From: Pseudomonadota bacterium
Lineage (GTDB): Bacteria; Pseudomonadota; Alphaproteobacteria; Caulobacterales; Caulobacteraceae
DNA length: 64,000 nt
Direction: 5' to 3'
Assembly (NCBI GenBank): GCA_023456105.1
Contig: JAEYAO010000019.1
Location: forward strand, 57,884 to 121,883
Shown: positions 1 to 9,032 of the stretch, piece by piece
How positions within the stretch are numbered: the first letter of the stretch is position 1
Layout of the letters: every line of letters begins with the position of its first letter
The notes under the pieces: generated by a model
What the model was told of the DNA's origin: nothing
Seen by the model: only the letters and a program-made list of their open reading frames with translations
The model's database searches: none
Position numbers and translations under genes: made by a program

Positions 1-987
1 AAGGAGCAGCCGGGAGAGGGCGGACGCGCGCTGGCCGACAACGCCGACCGCTCGATCGAAAGCGCGCATGGCATGCTCAAGGCCCTGCTCAACCTGTCGC
101 GGCTCGAGGCCGGCGGGGTCAAGCCGGCGGTCGCGCCCCTGTCGGTCGAGGCTTTGTTCGAAGAGCTCAGGCGCGACTTCATTCCCCAGGCGCGCGGCAA
201 GGGGTTGAGGCTGCGCATCGTCTCCAGCCGGACATGGGTCCTGTCGGATCGCGACCTGCTCCGATCGCTGCTGCAGAACCTGATCGGCAACGCCATCCGC
301 TACACCGATCAGGGCGGGATCGTGGTGGGCGTCCGACGCAGCGGCGGCGCCCTGCGTTTCGAGGTGCACGACACCGGGCGCGGCATCCCGGCCGAACAGC
401 AGGAGGCGGTGTTCGGCCCCTTCACCCGGCTGGCCGGGCGCGGCGGCGATGAGACGGGGGCCGGTCTGGGCCTCGCCATCGTGCGCCGTGTGGCGGCGTT
501 GCTGGATTATCCGCTGTTGCTGCGCTCGGAGGTAGGAAGGGGATCGACCTTCACCCTGACCGCGCCGCGTGCCGCCCCGGCCGCCACCGTCGTGGTTACA
601 GCCGGCATCAAGACGCCGCTGGTCGGAACCCGCGTGCTGTGCGTTGACAACGAGCCGGCGATCCTCGAGGCCTTATCCGCCCTCCTGGGCCGCTGGGGCG
701 TGGAGGTTGTGACGGCGGCGGACGCGGACAGCGCCGTCTCGGCGAACGGCCCCTTCGACGCCATCCTGGTCGATCTGCATCTGGGCGAGGGCGCCGATGG
801 GCTGGAGCTCATCGCCGCCCTGCGCGCGGGCGGGCGGACCCAGGGAGCGCGGCTGGCGCTGATCTCGGCGGATACCGACGAGGCCTTGTCCGAGCGGGCC
901 CTAGCGGCGGGCGCCGTGCTGATGCCCAAGCCCGTGCGGCCCGCCGCGCTGAAAGCGTTCCTGACCAGCCGCGCCCGGACGGATTAA
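1..987 (+). CDS. Hybrid histidine kinase / response regulator, C-terminal part (5' end outside window)
   Basis: The frame is open from base 1, so the gene begins upstream; the first in-frame ATG (73) is internal. Visible parts in order: the second helix of the dimerisation/phosphoacceptor domain (ending NLSRLEAGG), a HATPase domain with N box (LLQNLIGNAIRYT), G1 (DTGRGI), F box (FGPFTRL) and G2 (GAGLGLAIV), then a fused receiver domain starting VLCVDNEP with phosphoacceptor Asp in ILVDLHLG and conserved Lys in MPKPV. The phosphorylated His and any sensor domain are missing from the window. It is a two-component signalling protein acting at the membrane or in the cytoplasm; the signal is unknown. 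Confidence 0.9.
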   Translation, partial: KEQPGEGGRALADNADRSIESAHGMLKALLNLSRLEAGGVKPAVAPLSVEALFEELRRDFIPQARGKGLRLRIVSSRTWVLSDRDLLRSLLQNLIGNAIRYTDQGGIVVGVRRSGGALRFEVHDTGRGIPAEQQEAVFGPFTRLAGRGGDETGAGLGLAIVRRVAALLDYPLLLRSEVGRGSTFTLTAPRAAPAATVVVTAGIKTPLVGTRVLCVDNEPAILEALSALLGRWGVEVVTAADADSAVSANGPFDAILVDLHLGEGADGLELIAALRAGGRTQGARLALISADTDEALSERALAAGAVLMPKPVRPAALKAFLTSRARTD

Positions 988-1508
988 AGACGCTTGCGCA
1001 GCACCACAAAGAACAAGGGCTCGCGCGGAAGGCCGAAGCGCGGATCGTCCATCGGAAACGGCCGTGTCTCGCCCGTGAGCGCATAGCCGCGCCGTTCGTA
1101 CCAGGCGATCAGTTCGCGACGCCGGGCGATGACCGTCATCTCCATGGCGCGCGCGCCGAAGCGGTCGCGGGCCCAGGCCTCCCCCGCCTCCAGCAGTTCA
1201 CGACCCAGCCCGCCCGCCTGCCGCTCGGGATCGACCGTCAGCATGCCGAGATAGCCCAGGCCGTCGCCCAGGTCCGCGACCTGGACGCAGCCGATCAGAC
1301 CACCCTCCTGTTCGGCCATCAGCAGCACGCGCGCAGGATTGGCGACCAGGGCCGACAACTCGGTGGCGTCGGTGCGTTGACCGTCCAGCAGGTCCGCCTC
1401 GTGCGTCCAGCCGCGCCGGGCGGCGTCGCCCCGATAGGCGCTTTCGATCAGCCGGTGCAGTCGCGCGATGTCGCCCGCGCCGGCCGGGCGGAAAGCGAGC
1501 GCGCTCAA
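984..1508 (-). CDS. GNAT family N-acetyltransferase
   Basis: A 174-residue single-domain acyl-CoA N-acyltransferase. The core has the typical beta4-alpha3 pyrophosphate loop region (GMLTVDPERQAGGLGRELL) followed by WYERRGYALTGETRPF, the usual GNAT C-terminal half. The open frame extends further upstream, but that part lies inside the S46 peptidase gene. A TTG at 1508, forming a TTGA overlap with the peptidase stop, gives MSALAFRPAGAGDIARL, which matches the normal GNAT N terminus, so I use it. Co-directional and translationally coupled to the peptidase. Substrate unknown. Its 3' end overlaps the 3' end of the kinase gene by four bases. Confidence 0.8.
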   Translation of the reverse strand: MSALAFRPAGAGDIARLHRLIESAYRGDAARRGWTHEADLLDGQRTDATELSALVANPARVLLMAEQEGGLIGCVQVADLGDGLGYLGMLTVDPERQAGGLGRELLEAGEAWARDRFGARAMEMTVIARRRELIAWYERRGYALTGETRPFPMDDPRFGLPREPLFFVVLRKRL

Positions 1509-3568
1509 CGCGTGACGCCCAGCTCCCGCACCAGGCCGTCCATGCCGTAGACGTCGCGCAGCGCCGTCGTCACCGCGCCCGTGGTCACGATCACGCTGCG
1601 GTTCACGGCCCGGTCGTAGCCATAGGCGTTCCGCTGGGTCAGCACGGTCGAATCGAAGTTGGCCCCGACGATCTCGCCCCGCGCGTTGATCGCTGGCGAG
1701 CCGGACGAGCCGCCGATGGTGTCGGTGGACAGGGCCATGTTCAGCACCGTGTCGCCGTCGATCCGCTCGCGCGCCGCCAGCAGCCTGGGCGCAACGTCGA
1801 ACGGCGCCGAGCCGGTCGCACGATCCCACAGGCCGTTGAAGGTGGTGAAGGCTCCCCAGCGCTGGCCCGGAACGTCCGAGCCTTCGATCCGGCCGTAGGT
1901 CAGGCGCAGGGTGCCGGTCGCATCCGGATAGACGCTGTCGCCGTAGACGGCGAAGCGGGCGGCGGCCAGCTGTTCGGAGGCGCGGTCGGTCGGGGCCTGC
2001 ACCTTCTCCTCCCACTCGGCGCGGACAGAGCGGGCGGCCGGGTCGGTGCGCAGCACGTGCTGGATCAGCGGGTCGGTGGAGGCCTGGATCGCCGGCAGGC
2101 CGCCTTCCCACAGCGCGCGGCGGACGGCCGGATCGCCCAGGGTGGAGCCCTCGACCAGGCGCGCCGACAGGGCTTCCGGGCTCTCCTGGCCCAGGAGGCC
2201 GCGGACGCGCGGATCATCGACGGTCAGCCATTCGCGCGTCTTGGACAACCACCATTCCAGCTGAACCTGCTCCAGCGCCGGATAGACGGGACGTTCGGCC
2301 AGCAGGCGTTGCTCGAGCGCGGGCAGGCGGCTGTCGGCGAATTCGGGCAGGCGTTCGGCGCTGGGCTTGGCGCGTTCCTGCGCGGCGCGCACCAGGGACA
2401 CGGCGGCGCCGTACAGCGACGACCCGCCCCCGGCGCGTCCCTCCAGCAGGGCGTAGGCGGGATAGAGCTCGCGCTGGATCGGCTGCACCGCCTCCAGCGC
2501 CGCCCACGGATCGCCGCCTGCGGCCACGGCGGGATCGGCGGCGAAACGCCGGCGGAAGTCGGCCTCGGCCTCGGCCAGGCGGCCGGTGAAGGCGGCGTCG
2601 ATCAGCGCCGCCTGGCGTCCGCGTCCGCGCTTGTAGGTGTTCTCCAGGCCCACGATGGGGTCCATGGCGATAAAGGCGTTCTCGTCGCTTTCTTCCGAGA
2701 AGCGGATCAGCCGGCCGCGCAGCTCGGAGGCGATCAGCTGGTCCATCGGCAGGACCACGTCGCGCACGGTGGACAGCTGGGCCTGGGTCAGCAGGCGCTG
2801 GGTCGCGCCGGGATTGCCGGACACGAACACCGGCTCGCCCTCGGTGGGCCGCCCGGCGTTCCAGGTGAAGTGGACGGGCGTGTCGACCGGCTTGCCGTCC
2901 TCGTACAGGCGGATGAATGCCGCATCGATGGCGAAGCGCGGAAAGGAGAAGTTGTCCAGATCCCCGCCGAATGTCGCCGCGCGATCCTCGGGCGCGAAGG
3001 CCAGGCGAACGTCGGTGTAGCGGCGGAACTTGTAGAGCTTGAACTGGCCGCCGCGGTACAGGCTGACCACCTGGCAGCGGACCTTGGGGTCGCCCGCGCA
3101 GCCCTCGCTCTCGATCCGGCCGGCCTCGGCGTCGCGCGCCTGGGTGAAGGCCTGGCCGGACAGGCCTTCACCGGCCTTTTGCATCCGCTCGGTGACGTCC
3201 GAGATGTCGGTCAGGATTTCGGCGGAGGCGCCGGGGCAGCGGCGCTCCTCTTCGCGCGTCTTGGGCGTGAACCCCGTCTCGGCGTAGTTGACCTGCGGAG
3301 TCGACAGGTTGGCGACGCAGGTGGCCACGCAGTGATTGTTGGTCATCACCAGACCCTCGCCGGACACCAGACCCGCCGAGCAGCCGCCGAACTTCACCGA
3401 CGACAGCCGCACCTTGTCCAGCCAGGCCTGGTCGATGGAGGTCCCCAGCGTCTGGTTGGCGCGGGCGATGGGGAAGTTGTCGAATGTCCACATGCCCTCC
3501 TCGGCGCTGACCGAAGACGCGGCGGCGAGAGCGAGAACGGCGGCGGAGGCGGCGAGGGCGAAACGCAT
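1505..3568 (-). CDS. S46 family serine dipeptidyl peptidase (DPP7/DPP11 family), paralogue 1
   Basis: 687 residues with a signal peptide (about 1-22, cleavage after SVSA). The S46 signature is complete: catalytic His79 in TNNHC, the GGDLDNFSFPRF motif around 201-212 that carries the catalytic Asp region, and the nucleophile Ser622 in GGSSGSP. These enzymes remove dipeptides from the N terminus of peptides in the periplasm or outside the cell. The residue 18 after the catalytic Ser, which is Gly in DPP7 and Arg in DPP11, is Ser640 here, so specificity cannot be transferred. A homologous S46 gene lies immediately upstream on the same strand; together they look like a tandem duplication that has diverged. 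Confidence 0.93.
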   Translation of the reverse strand: MRFALAASAAVLALAAASSVSAEEGMWTFDNFPIARANQTLGTSIDQAWLDKVRLSSVKFGGCSAGLVSGEGLVMTNNHCVATCVANLSTPQVNYAETGFTPKTREEERRCPGASAEILTDISDVTERMQKAGEGLSGQAFTQARDAEAGRIESEGCAGDPKVRCQVVSLYRGGQFKLYKFRRYTDVRLAFAPEDRAATFGGDLDNFSFPRFAIDAAFIRLYEDGKPVDTPVHFTWNAGRPTEGEPVFVSGNPGATQRLLTQAQLSTVRDVVLPMDQLIASELRGRLIRFSEESDENAFIAMDPIVGLENTYKRGRGRQAALIDAAFTGRLAEAEADFRRRFAADPAVAAGGDPWAALEAVQPIQRELYPAYALLEGRAGGGSSLYGAAVSLVRAAQERAKPSAERLPEFADSRLPALEQRLLAERPVYPALEQVQLEWWLSKTREWLTVDDPRVRGLLGQESPEALSARLVEGSTLGDPAVRRALWEGGLPAIQASTDPLIQHVLRTDPAARSVRAEWEEKVQAPTDRASEQLAAARFAVYGDSVYPDATGTLRLTYGRIEGSDVPGQRWGAFTTFNGLWDRATGSAPFDVAPRLLAARERIDGDTVLNMALSTDTIGGSSGSPAINARGEIVGANFDSTVLTQRNAYGYDRAVNRSVIVTTGAVTTALRDVYGMDGLVRELGVTR

Positions 3569-3591
3569 GGACAGGTCCTTTTCTCCTCCAT

Positions 3592-3732
3592 GCTCGCAGA
3601 GCGAGTGAGGAGGTGGCGCGGTGCGTCAGCACCGTGACGGAGGGGCTTCTTTGATACACCCCATCTTTCATGCGGTGGAGAAACCCCTCCACCGCTTCGC
3701 GGTCCCCCTCCCCATCGCAGGCGATGGGGAGG
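3592..3732. repeat. Cluster of intergenic palindromic repeats between the two S46 genes
   Basis: Several perfect inverted repeats are packed in the 177-base gap: CTCGC/GCGAG at 3593-3605, CGGTGC/GCACCG at 3619-3634, GCGGTGGAG/CTCCACCGC at 3672-3695 (6-base loop) and CCTCCCCATCGC/GCGATGGGGAGG at 3707-3732 (2-base loop, 12 perfect pairs). The last lies just after the stop of the upstream gene on the minus strand and may help terminate or stabilise its mRNA, but no T-run follows. The spacing and sequences look like dispersed intergenic repeats of Caulobacterales genomes; that attribution is from memory. Confidence 0.7.
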
Positions 3733-3745
3733 AGAGTCGGTCGTC

Positions 3746-5836
3746 CTACTGCACGCCCAGTTCTTCCAGCAGGCGCGGCTGGTTGTAGACGGTGCGCAGG
3801 GCCTCGGTGACGGCGGCGGTGGAGACCGTCACCGTGCGGTTCAACTCGCCGTCGTAGCCGAAGCTGCCGCCCAGCGAGTGGATGTTGCCGTCGAACGCCG
3901 CGCCGATCACCTCGCCCCGGGCGTTGATCACCGGCGAGCCCGAGTTGCCGCCGATGATGTCGTTGGTGGAGACGAAGTCGAAGACCGTGTCCTTGTTGAC
4001 GCGGTTCTCGGCGGCCAGCCAATCCTCGGCCGCATTGAACGGCTCGGCTCCGGTGTTGCGCTCATACAGGCCGCCGATCCGGGTGAAGGGCTCGACCGTC
4101 ACGCCGCGATAGGTCCAGCCCTTCACCGCACCGTAGGACAGGCGAAGCGAGAAGGTGGCGTCCGGATAAAGGTTGGTCCCGTAAGCGGCGAAGCGGGCCT
4201 GGGCGATCTTCTCGCCCGCGCGGCTGGTCGGGCCGGACACCGCCGCCTCCCACTGGGTGCGGACCGCCTGGGCGGCGTCGTCATTGGCGAGGACGAAAGC
4301 GATCATCGGATCGCCCGACGCCGCCAGCTGCTCCGGCGTCATGGCCAGAGCCTGGGCGCGGAAGGCGGGATCGCCCAGCTTGGTGCCGTCCACCAGACGC
4401 TCCGCGATCTGCTCGGGGCTTTCCTTGCCCAGCAGCGCCTTCACGTCGGCGTTATCGACCGTCAGATACTCGCGCGTCTTGCTGAGCCAGAAGTCGAGAT
4501 AGATCTTTTCCAGATCGTTGGAGATCGGCGTTTCAGTGGCCAGGCGACGACCCAGGGTGGCAATGTCGGCGTCGCCGTAACCGGCGCGACGCTCCGACGC
4601 GGGTTTAGCGCGCTCCTTGGAGGCGCGGACGATGGCCTTGGCGTAGCTGTACAAAGACGAGCGCTGGCCGGCGGCGCTTTCCAGCTGACGATACGGCAAG
4701 AACAGGTCGCGCTGTGCGGCGGACACGCGCTCCAGATCGGCCCACGGATCGCCGATGCGCTGGGCCAGGGCCGGGTCGGCCGCGACCCGCTGGCGCAGGT
4801 CGGCCTCTTCCTGCCGCTTGGTCGCCATGAAGGCGGGATCGGTCAGGGCGCCCTGCTGGCCGTACTGGACCTTGAAGCCGTTCTCCAGGCCGAAGATCGG
4901 ATCGACCGAGACGCGCTTGGCCTCTTCGTCCGTTGTCGAATACTCGAGCAGGCGACCCCGCAGTTCGGAGGTCTGGATCAGGCTGAGCGGCAGTTGCTGG
5001 TCCCGCAGGGCCTCCAGCTGCGCCACCGTCAGCAGGCGCTGGGTGGTGCCGGGATTGCCCGCGACGAAGGTCACGTCGCCCTCGGCCGGCGCGTTGGGGT
5101 TCCACTTCAGGAAGTTGGGCGAGGACACCGGCTTGCCGTCCTCATAGGCGCGCAGGAAGGCGGCATCGAGCGCATAGCGCGGGAAGTTGAAGTTGTCCGG
5201 ATCGCCGCCAAAGAAGGCCGCCTGGAACTCGGGCGCGAACACCAGGCGCACGTCCTCGTACTTGCGGAACTTGTAAAGCTTGTACTGACCGCCGCGGTAG
5301 AAGCTGATTACCTGGCAAGTCAGCTTCTGGTCGTCGCCGCAGGTCTCTTTCTGGATGCGGTCGATCTCGGCGGCGCGGGCCTGAACAAAGGCGGCGCCTT
5401 CCAGGCCTGCGCCCGCGCCTGTGACGCGGTCGGTCACGTCGACGATGTCCGTCAGGATTTCGGCCGTCTGGCCGGGGCACTTCTTTTCTTCCTCGCGCGT
5501 GGCGGGCATCCAGCCGTTCTTGACGTAGTCGTTCTCGGCGGTGGACAGGTCCTGAACGCAGGACACCACGCAGTGGTGGTTGGTCAGGATCAGGCCTTCG
5601 TTAGACACCATGGAGGCCGAGCAGCCCTGCAGGCGGACGGCGGCGTTGCGGACACGGTCCAGCCAGGCCTGATCGATGTTCGTGCCGTACTTTTCGTTCA
5701 CCGTCGCGATGGGGAAGTTGTCGAAGGTCCACATGCCCTCGTCGGCGCGGGCGGGCGCGGCGGGCAACGACAGGACGGCGGTCGCGGCGCCGAGCGCGGC
5801 GAGCGAGGCGGACAAGTGGATCGAACGAAGCGACAT
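3746..5836 (-). CDS. S46 family serine dipeptidyl peptidase, DPP7-like, paralogue 2
   Basis: 696 residues from the ATG at 5836, chosen because it gives a clean signal peptide (about 1-31, ending PAAPARA) and has a GGGAGA ribosome site 9-14 bases upstream; the frame extends further without signal-peptide logic. The family motifs are present: His in TNHHC, GGDPDNFNFPRY, and catalytic Ser632 in GGNSGSP. The residue at Ser+18 is Gly650, as in DPP7-type enzymes that prefer hydrophobic P1 residues. Expected role: periplasmic dipeptide release for peptide nutrition. Lies upstream of paralogue 1, same strand. Confidence 0.94.
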   Translation of the reverse strand: MSLRSIHLSASLAALGAATAVLSLPAAPARADEGMWTFDNFPIATVNEKYGTNIDQAWLDRVRNAAVRLQGCSASMVSNEGLILTNHHCVVSCVQDLSTAENDYVKNGWMPATREEEKKCPGQTAEILTDIVDVTDRVTGAGAGLEGAAFVQARAAEIDRIQKETCGDDQKLTCQVISFYRGGQYKLYKFRKYEDVRLVFAPEFQAAFFGGDPDNFNFPRYALDAAFLRAYEDGKPVSSPNFLKWNPNAPAEGDVTFVAGNPGTTQRLLTVAQLEALRDQQLPLSLIQTSELRGRLLEYSTTDEEAKRVSVDPIFGLENGFKVQYGQQGALTDPAFMATKRQEEADLRQRVAADPALAQRIGDPWADLERVSAAQRDLFLPYRQLESAAGQRSSLYSYAKAIVRASKERAKPASERRAGYGDADIATLGRRLATETPISNDLEKIYLDFWLSKTREYLTVDNADVKALLGKESPEQIAERLVDGTKLGDPAFRAQALAMTPEQLAASGDPMIAFVLANDDAAQAVRTQWEAAVSGPTSRAGEKIAQARFAAYGTNLYPDATFSLRLSYGAVKGWTYRGVTVEPFTRIGGLYERNTGAEPFNAAEDWLAAENRVNKDTVFDFVSTNDIIGGNSGSPVINARGEVIGAAFDGNIHSLGGSFGYDGELNRTVTVSTAAVTEALRTVYNQPRLLEELGVQ

Positions 5837-6038
5837 CTGGCGGAGGTCTCCCGGCGAGGAGCCGGATGCTCCTGCTGTTATTTCATAACTAACGCCGCCT
5901 TGCCGGCCGCGCCAAGCCCCTTCGCCATAGCGCCGCCGCGAGGCGCGCACAATCGGCGGTTCTGTCGCGCAAGCTTACCCCGATTTAACTTGGCCGCCGA
6001 CGACGATGGCCGCACATGAGAACCGTGATCGGGGGACG

Positions 6039-7220
6039 ATGACGCTGATGTCGCTTGCGCTTTCCACGCTGCTGTTCGAGTGGCGCCGCTATATGGCGGC
6101 CGTGATGGCTCTTGCGCTGTCGGGCCTGCTGGTGCTGGCCATGACCGGCGTCTTCATCGGCATCGGCAAGAGCTTCACCGCGCAGATCGAACGATCGGGC
6201 GCCGACATCTTCATCATGCAGCCGGGCGCCAAGAGCCTGATGGGTGGGCCTTCGGGCGTGCCGCGTCGGTTCATCCCCCTGGCCTACAACCATCCCGAGG
6301 TGGTCGAGGTGCAGCCGCTGGACGGCGCCGGCGGCACCTTTCAGAACATCAAGAACGTCGATCCGACCGCCAGCCAGGCGGATCGCGCCAAGCAGGGCGC
6401 GCCTCGGCAGAAGTTCGTCCAGACCTCCATCATCGACACGCGGCCCGGCTCGGTCACCATTCCGACCGACTATTCGCAGGACCTCGTGGACGCGTTGCGC
6501 CAGCCCTACACCGTGGCGGTGGACGAGACGGCGCTGAGAACGCTGGGCGTCAAACTCGGCGACAAGGCGCTCTACAACGGTCAGACCGTGACGGTGGTCG
6601 GGGTGACACGCGGCTATCCCAACATGATGCAGCCCGGCATCGTCATGTCGCGCGACACCCTGCGCATGGTCGGGCAGGCCGATACGGGGCCCCGAGTCGG
6701 CCCCCTGATGATCAAGCTGCGTGATCCCTCCACCGCCGACGTGGTGGCCGCCGAGCTGAACGCCACGGGCGCCGGTCAGTGGAAGGCCTGGACCCGCCAG
6801 CAGCTGGCCGACGCCAACCAGGGCGCCATGTTCGAGGAAGGCATCCTGATGATCATCATCGGCGGCTGCGTGGTCTTGGGCGTCATCATCGGCGTGGCCA
6901 TCACCTGGCAGACGCTGCGCGGCGCGATCATGGCCAACATCAAGGAGTTCGCCTCGCTGCGGGCGCTGGGCGTCGGCATGGGATCGCTGCGCCGCATCGT
7001 GGTGGAGCTGAGCTTCTGGGTCGGCGTGGTCGGCGTGATCGCCGCCGTGGGCCTGACCTGGCTGCTGGCGCTGGCGGCGCGGGCGGGCGCGGTGATCATC
7101 GCCCTGCCTTTCACCCTGCTGATCGTGGTCGGCATCGGCCTGATCCTGATTGCAGTGGGTTCTGGCCTGCTGTCGCTCGGCATCCTGAAGAAGAGCCAGC
7201 CCGCGGACCTGCTGCGATGA
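6039..7220 (+). CDS. ABC transporter permease, FtsX/MacB type (DevC-like)
   Basis: About 393 residues with one N-terminal membrane helix (after LLFEWRRY), a periplasmic domain of about 200 residues of the MacB_PCD kind, and three C-terminal helices in an FtsX domain (containing ANIKEFASLRALGVG). This topology is typical of type VII ABC permeases that work with a membrane fusion protein. ATGs at 6006, 6039 and 6048 are all in frame; 6039 and 6048 lie just after a GGGGGA, so 6006 is least likely. The next gene (ATPase) overlaps by an ATGA, and a HlyD-type gene follows, so the three form an exporter operon like DevBCA. Confidence 0.88.
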   Translation: MTLMSLALSTLLFEWRRYMAAVMALALSGLLVLAMTGVFIGIGKSFTAQIERSGADIFIMQPGAKSLMGGPSGVPRRFIPLAYNHPEVVEVQPLDGAGGTFQNIKNVDPTASQADRAKQGAPRQKFVQTSIIDTRPGSVTIPTDYSQDLVDALRQPYTVAVDETALRTLGVKLGDKALYNGQTVTVVGVTRGYPNMMQPGIVMSRDTLRMVGQADTGPRVGPLMIKLRDPSTADVVAAELNATGAGQWKAWTRQQLADANQGAMFEEGILMIIIGGCVVLGVIIGVAITWQTLRGAIMANIKEFASLRALGVGMGSLRRIVVELSFWVGVVGVIAAVGLTWLLALAARAGAVIIALPFTLLIVVGIGLILIAVGSGLLSLGILKKSQPADLLR

Positions 7221-7987
7221 ACGACATGTCATTTGCTCCCGCCAAGGTTCACGGCAAGCATGGCGACTTCGCCATCGAGGCCCGGTCGCTGGTGAAGCGG
7301 TTCCGCTCGGGCAAGGCCTGGGTCGAGGTGCTGAAGGGCGTCGACTTCGACGCGCGGCACGGCGACCTGACCATGGTCATGGGGCCGTCCGGATCGGGCA
7401 AGTCGACGCTGATCGCCGCGCTCTCCGGCTTGCTGAAGCCGGAAGAGGGCCGGGTCGACGCGCTGGAGGTCGACGACCTGTGGAAGCTGTCCACCGGCCG
7501 CATCGACAAGTTCCGCCTGGATAATTGCGGCTTCATCTTCCAGGGCTTCAACCTGTTTCCGTCGCTGACCGCCTTGCAGCAGGTCGAGACGGTGCTGAAG
7601 TTCCAGGGCCTGACCTCGGGCCAGGCCAGGAAGCGCGCCACCACCGCGCTGGAGGAGGTGGGCCTGGGCCATCGTCTGCATCAGCGGCCGGCGGCCCTGT
7701 CGGGCGGTGAGAAGCAGCGCGTGGCCATCGCCCGCGCCTTGGCCAAGGACCCCAAGATACTGTTCGCGGACGAGCCGACCTCGGCGCTGGACGGCGAGAA
7801 CGGGCAGGTGGTGATCCGCCTGCTGCGCCGCGCGGCGACCGAGCACGGCGCCGCCGTCATCTGCGTGACCCACGACCCGCGCCTGGAGGCCTGGGCCGAC
7901 CGGGTCATCCACATCGAGGACGGCAAGATCCTGGACGACCAGCGCCGCACGCCTAATCCGGACGCCGTTCTGGCGTTGCACCACTGA
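7217..7987 (+). CDS. ABC transporter ATP-binding protein (MacB/LolD/DevA type)
   Basis: 256 residues from the ATG at 7217, which overlaps the permease stop (ATGA). Walker A GPSGSGKST near residue 60, Q-loop in FIFQGFNLFP, signature LSGGEKQRVAIARAL, Walker B ILFADEPTSALD, and switch His in VTHD are all present. It powers the adjacent FtsX-type permease. The open frame continues far upstream inside the permease gene but that part is out-of-frame shadow. Substrate of the exporter is unknown; DevBCA-like systems move lipids or hydrophobic molecules, MacAB-like ones peptides and drugs. Confidence 0.93.
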   Translation: MNDMSFAPAKVHGKHGDFAIEARSLVKRFRSGKAWVEVLKGVDFDARHGDLTMVMGPSGSGKSTLIAALSGLLKPEEGRVDALEVDDLWKLSTGRIDKFRLDNCGFIFQGFNLFPSLTALQQVETVLKFQGLTSGQARKRATTALEEVGLGHRLHQRPAALSGGEKQRVAIARALAKDPKILFADEPTSALDGENGQVVIRLLRRAATEHGAAVICVTHDPRLEAWADRVIHIEDGKILDDQRRTPNPDAVLALHH

Positions 7988-8013
7988 AACGACCGACTTA
8001 GGACCGAACGCCC

Positions 8014-9021
8014 ATGCCCGCCCTTTTGAAGAAGAAGCGCTTCTGGATCGGCATCCTGCTGGTCATCGTCGTGGTTGTGGGCTTCATGAGCCTGCAGGCC
8101 GCCGGCAAGGCCAAGAAGGCCGAGCTGGACAAGGCCGCCCAGACCAAGGTCGAGAGCCCCTACGCCGCCATCGCCAATGGCCGCGTGGACATCGAGGGCG
8201 GACTGATCCAGGTCGCGGCGCGTCGCGGCGGCGTGGTGCGCGAGGTGCTGGTGCAGGAAGGCGAGCGCGTCACCGCCGGCCAGATCCTGGCGCGCCAGGA
8301 GGACGACGAGGCTCGCCTGGCCGTCCAGAGCGCGGCCGCCGCCGTGTCGCAGGCCGAGAGCCAGATGGCCCAGACCCGCGTCGCCATCCGCACCGCTCAG
8401 CGCGAGCATGAACGGCTGGGCCGGCTGGTGGCCACCAACTTCGTCGCCGCGCAGCGCATGGACCAGGCTCAGGACGCCATCTCGACCGCCCAGGCTCAGC
8501 TCGGCGCCCAGCAGGCGGCGGTTCAGACGGCGCGCGCCCAGTACGACCAGGCCCGCTACAACCAGGAGCTGACGGTGATCCGCGCGCCCATGGCCGGCCG
8601 CATCGTCCGCCGCTACGCCAATCCGGGTGCGGGCGCCTCGACCCTGAACGTGTCCACCATGTTCGACCTGGAGCCGGACGCGCCGCGCATCATCCGCGCC
8701 GAGGTGGTGGAGAGCGATCTGCCCAACCTGCGCGACGGCCAGGCGGTGGAAATCTCGCCCGAGGGCGACGCCACAAAGGTCTATATCGGATCGGTGATGC
8801 GGCGCGCCGCCGTGTTCGGCGCCCGCAAGCTGGCCTCGGACGACCCATCGCAGCGGACGGACGAACGCGTGGTCGAGGTGGTGGTCTCGGCCGGCGACGC
8901 CCCGCTGCTGATCGGTCAGCGCGTCCTGGTCAAGTTCATGAAGCCGGGGGAGACCGCCGGCGCGCCGCGAGCCGCGGCGGCGGGCGTTGGTCCGGACCGG
9001 GCGATGAAGCCGGCCGCCTGA
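8014..9021 (+). CDS. HlyD/DevB-type periplasmic membrane fusion protein
   Basis: 335 residues with an N-terminal membrane anchor (about 9-27), a biotinyl-lipoyl-like half motif (GGVVREVLVQEGERVTAGQ), a long alpha-helical hairpin rich in Ala/Gln (about 100-180), the second lipoyl half (VIRAPMAGRIVRRYANPG) and a beta-barrel domain. It should link the inner-membrane permease/ATPase pair to an outer-membrane channel; no TolC-like gene is adjacent. It starts 26 bases after the ATPase gene and completes a permease-ATPase-MFP operon. Confidence 0.9.
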   Translation: MPALLKKKRFWIGILLVIVVVVGFMSLQAAGKAKKAELDKAAQTKVESPYAAIANGRVDIEGGLIQVAARRGGVVREVLVQEGERVTAGQILARQEDDEARLAVQSAAAAVSQAESQMAQTRVAIRTAQREHERLGRLVATNFVAAQRMDQAQDAISTAQAQLGAQQAAVQTARAQYDQARYNQELTVIRAPMAGRIVRRYANPGAGASTLNVSTMFDLEPDAPRIIRAEVVESDLPNLRDGQAVEISPEGDATKVYIGSVMRRAAVFGARKLASDDPSQRTDERVVEVVVSAGDAPLLIGQRVLVKFMKPGETAGAPRAAAAGVGPDRAMKPAA

Positions 9022-9032
9022 TCGGCGCGGGC

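Noticed and set aside
2057..3637. Long plus-strand open frame opposite the first S46 gene
   Set aside because: No domain, His/Gly/Gln-rich composition of antisense GC-rich frames, and the opposite strand encodes a full S46 peptidase with catalytic motifs and signal peptide.
3878..6019. 713-codon plus-strand frame opposite the second S46 gene
   Set aside because: Same reason; the minus strand has a complete peptidase and the antisense frame has no recognisable motif.
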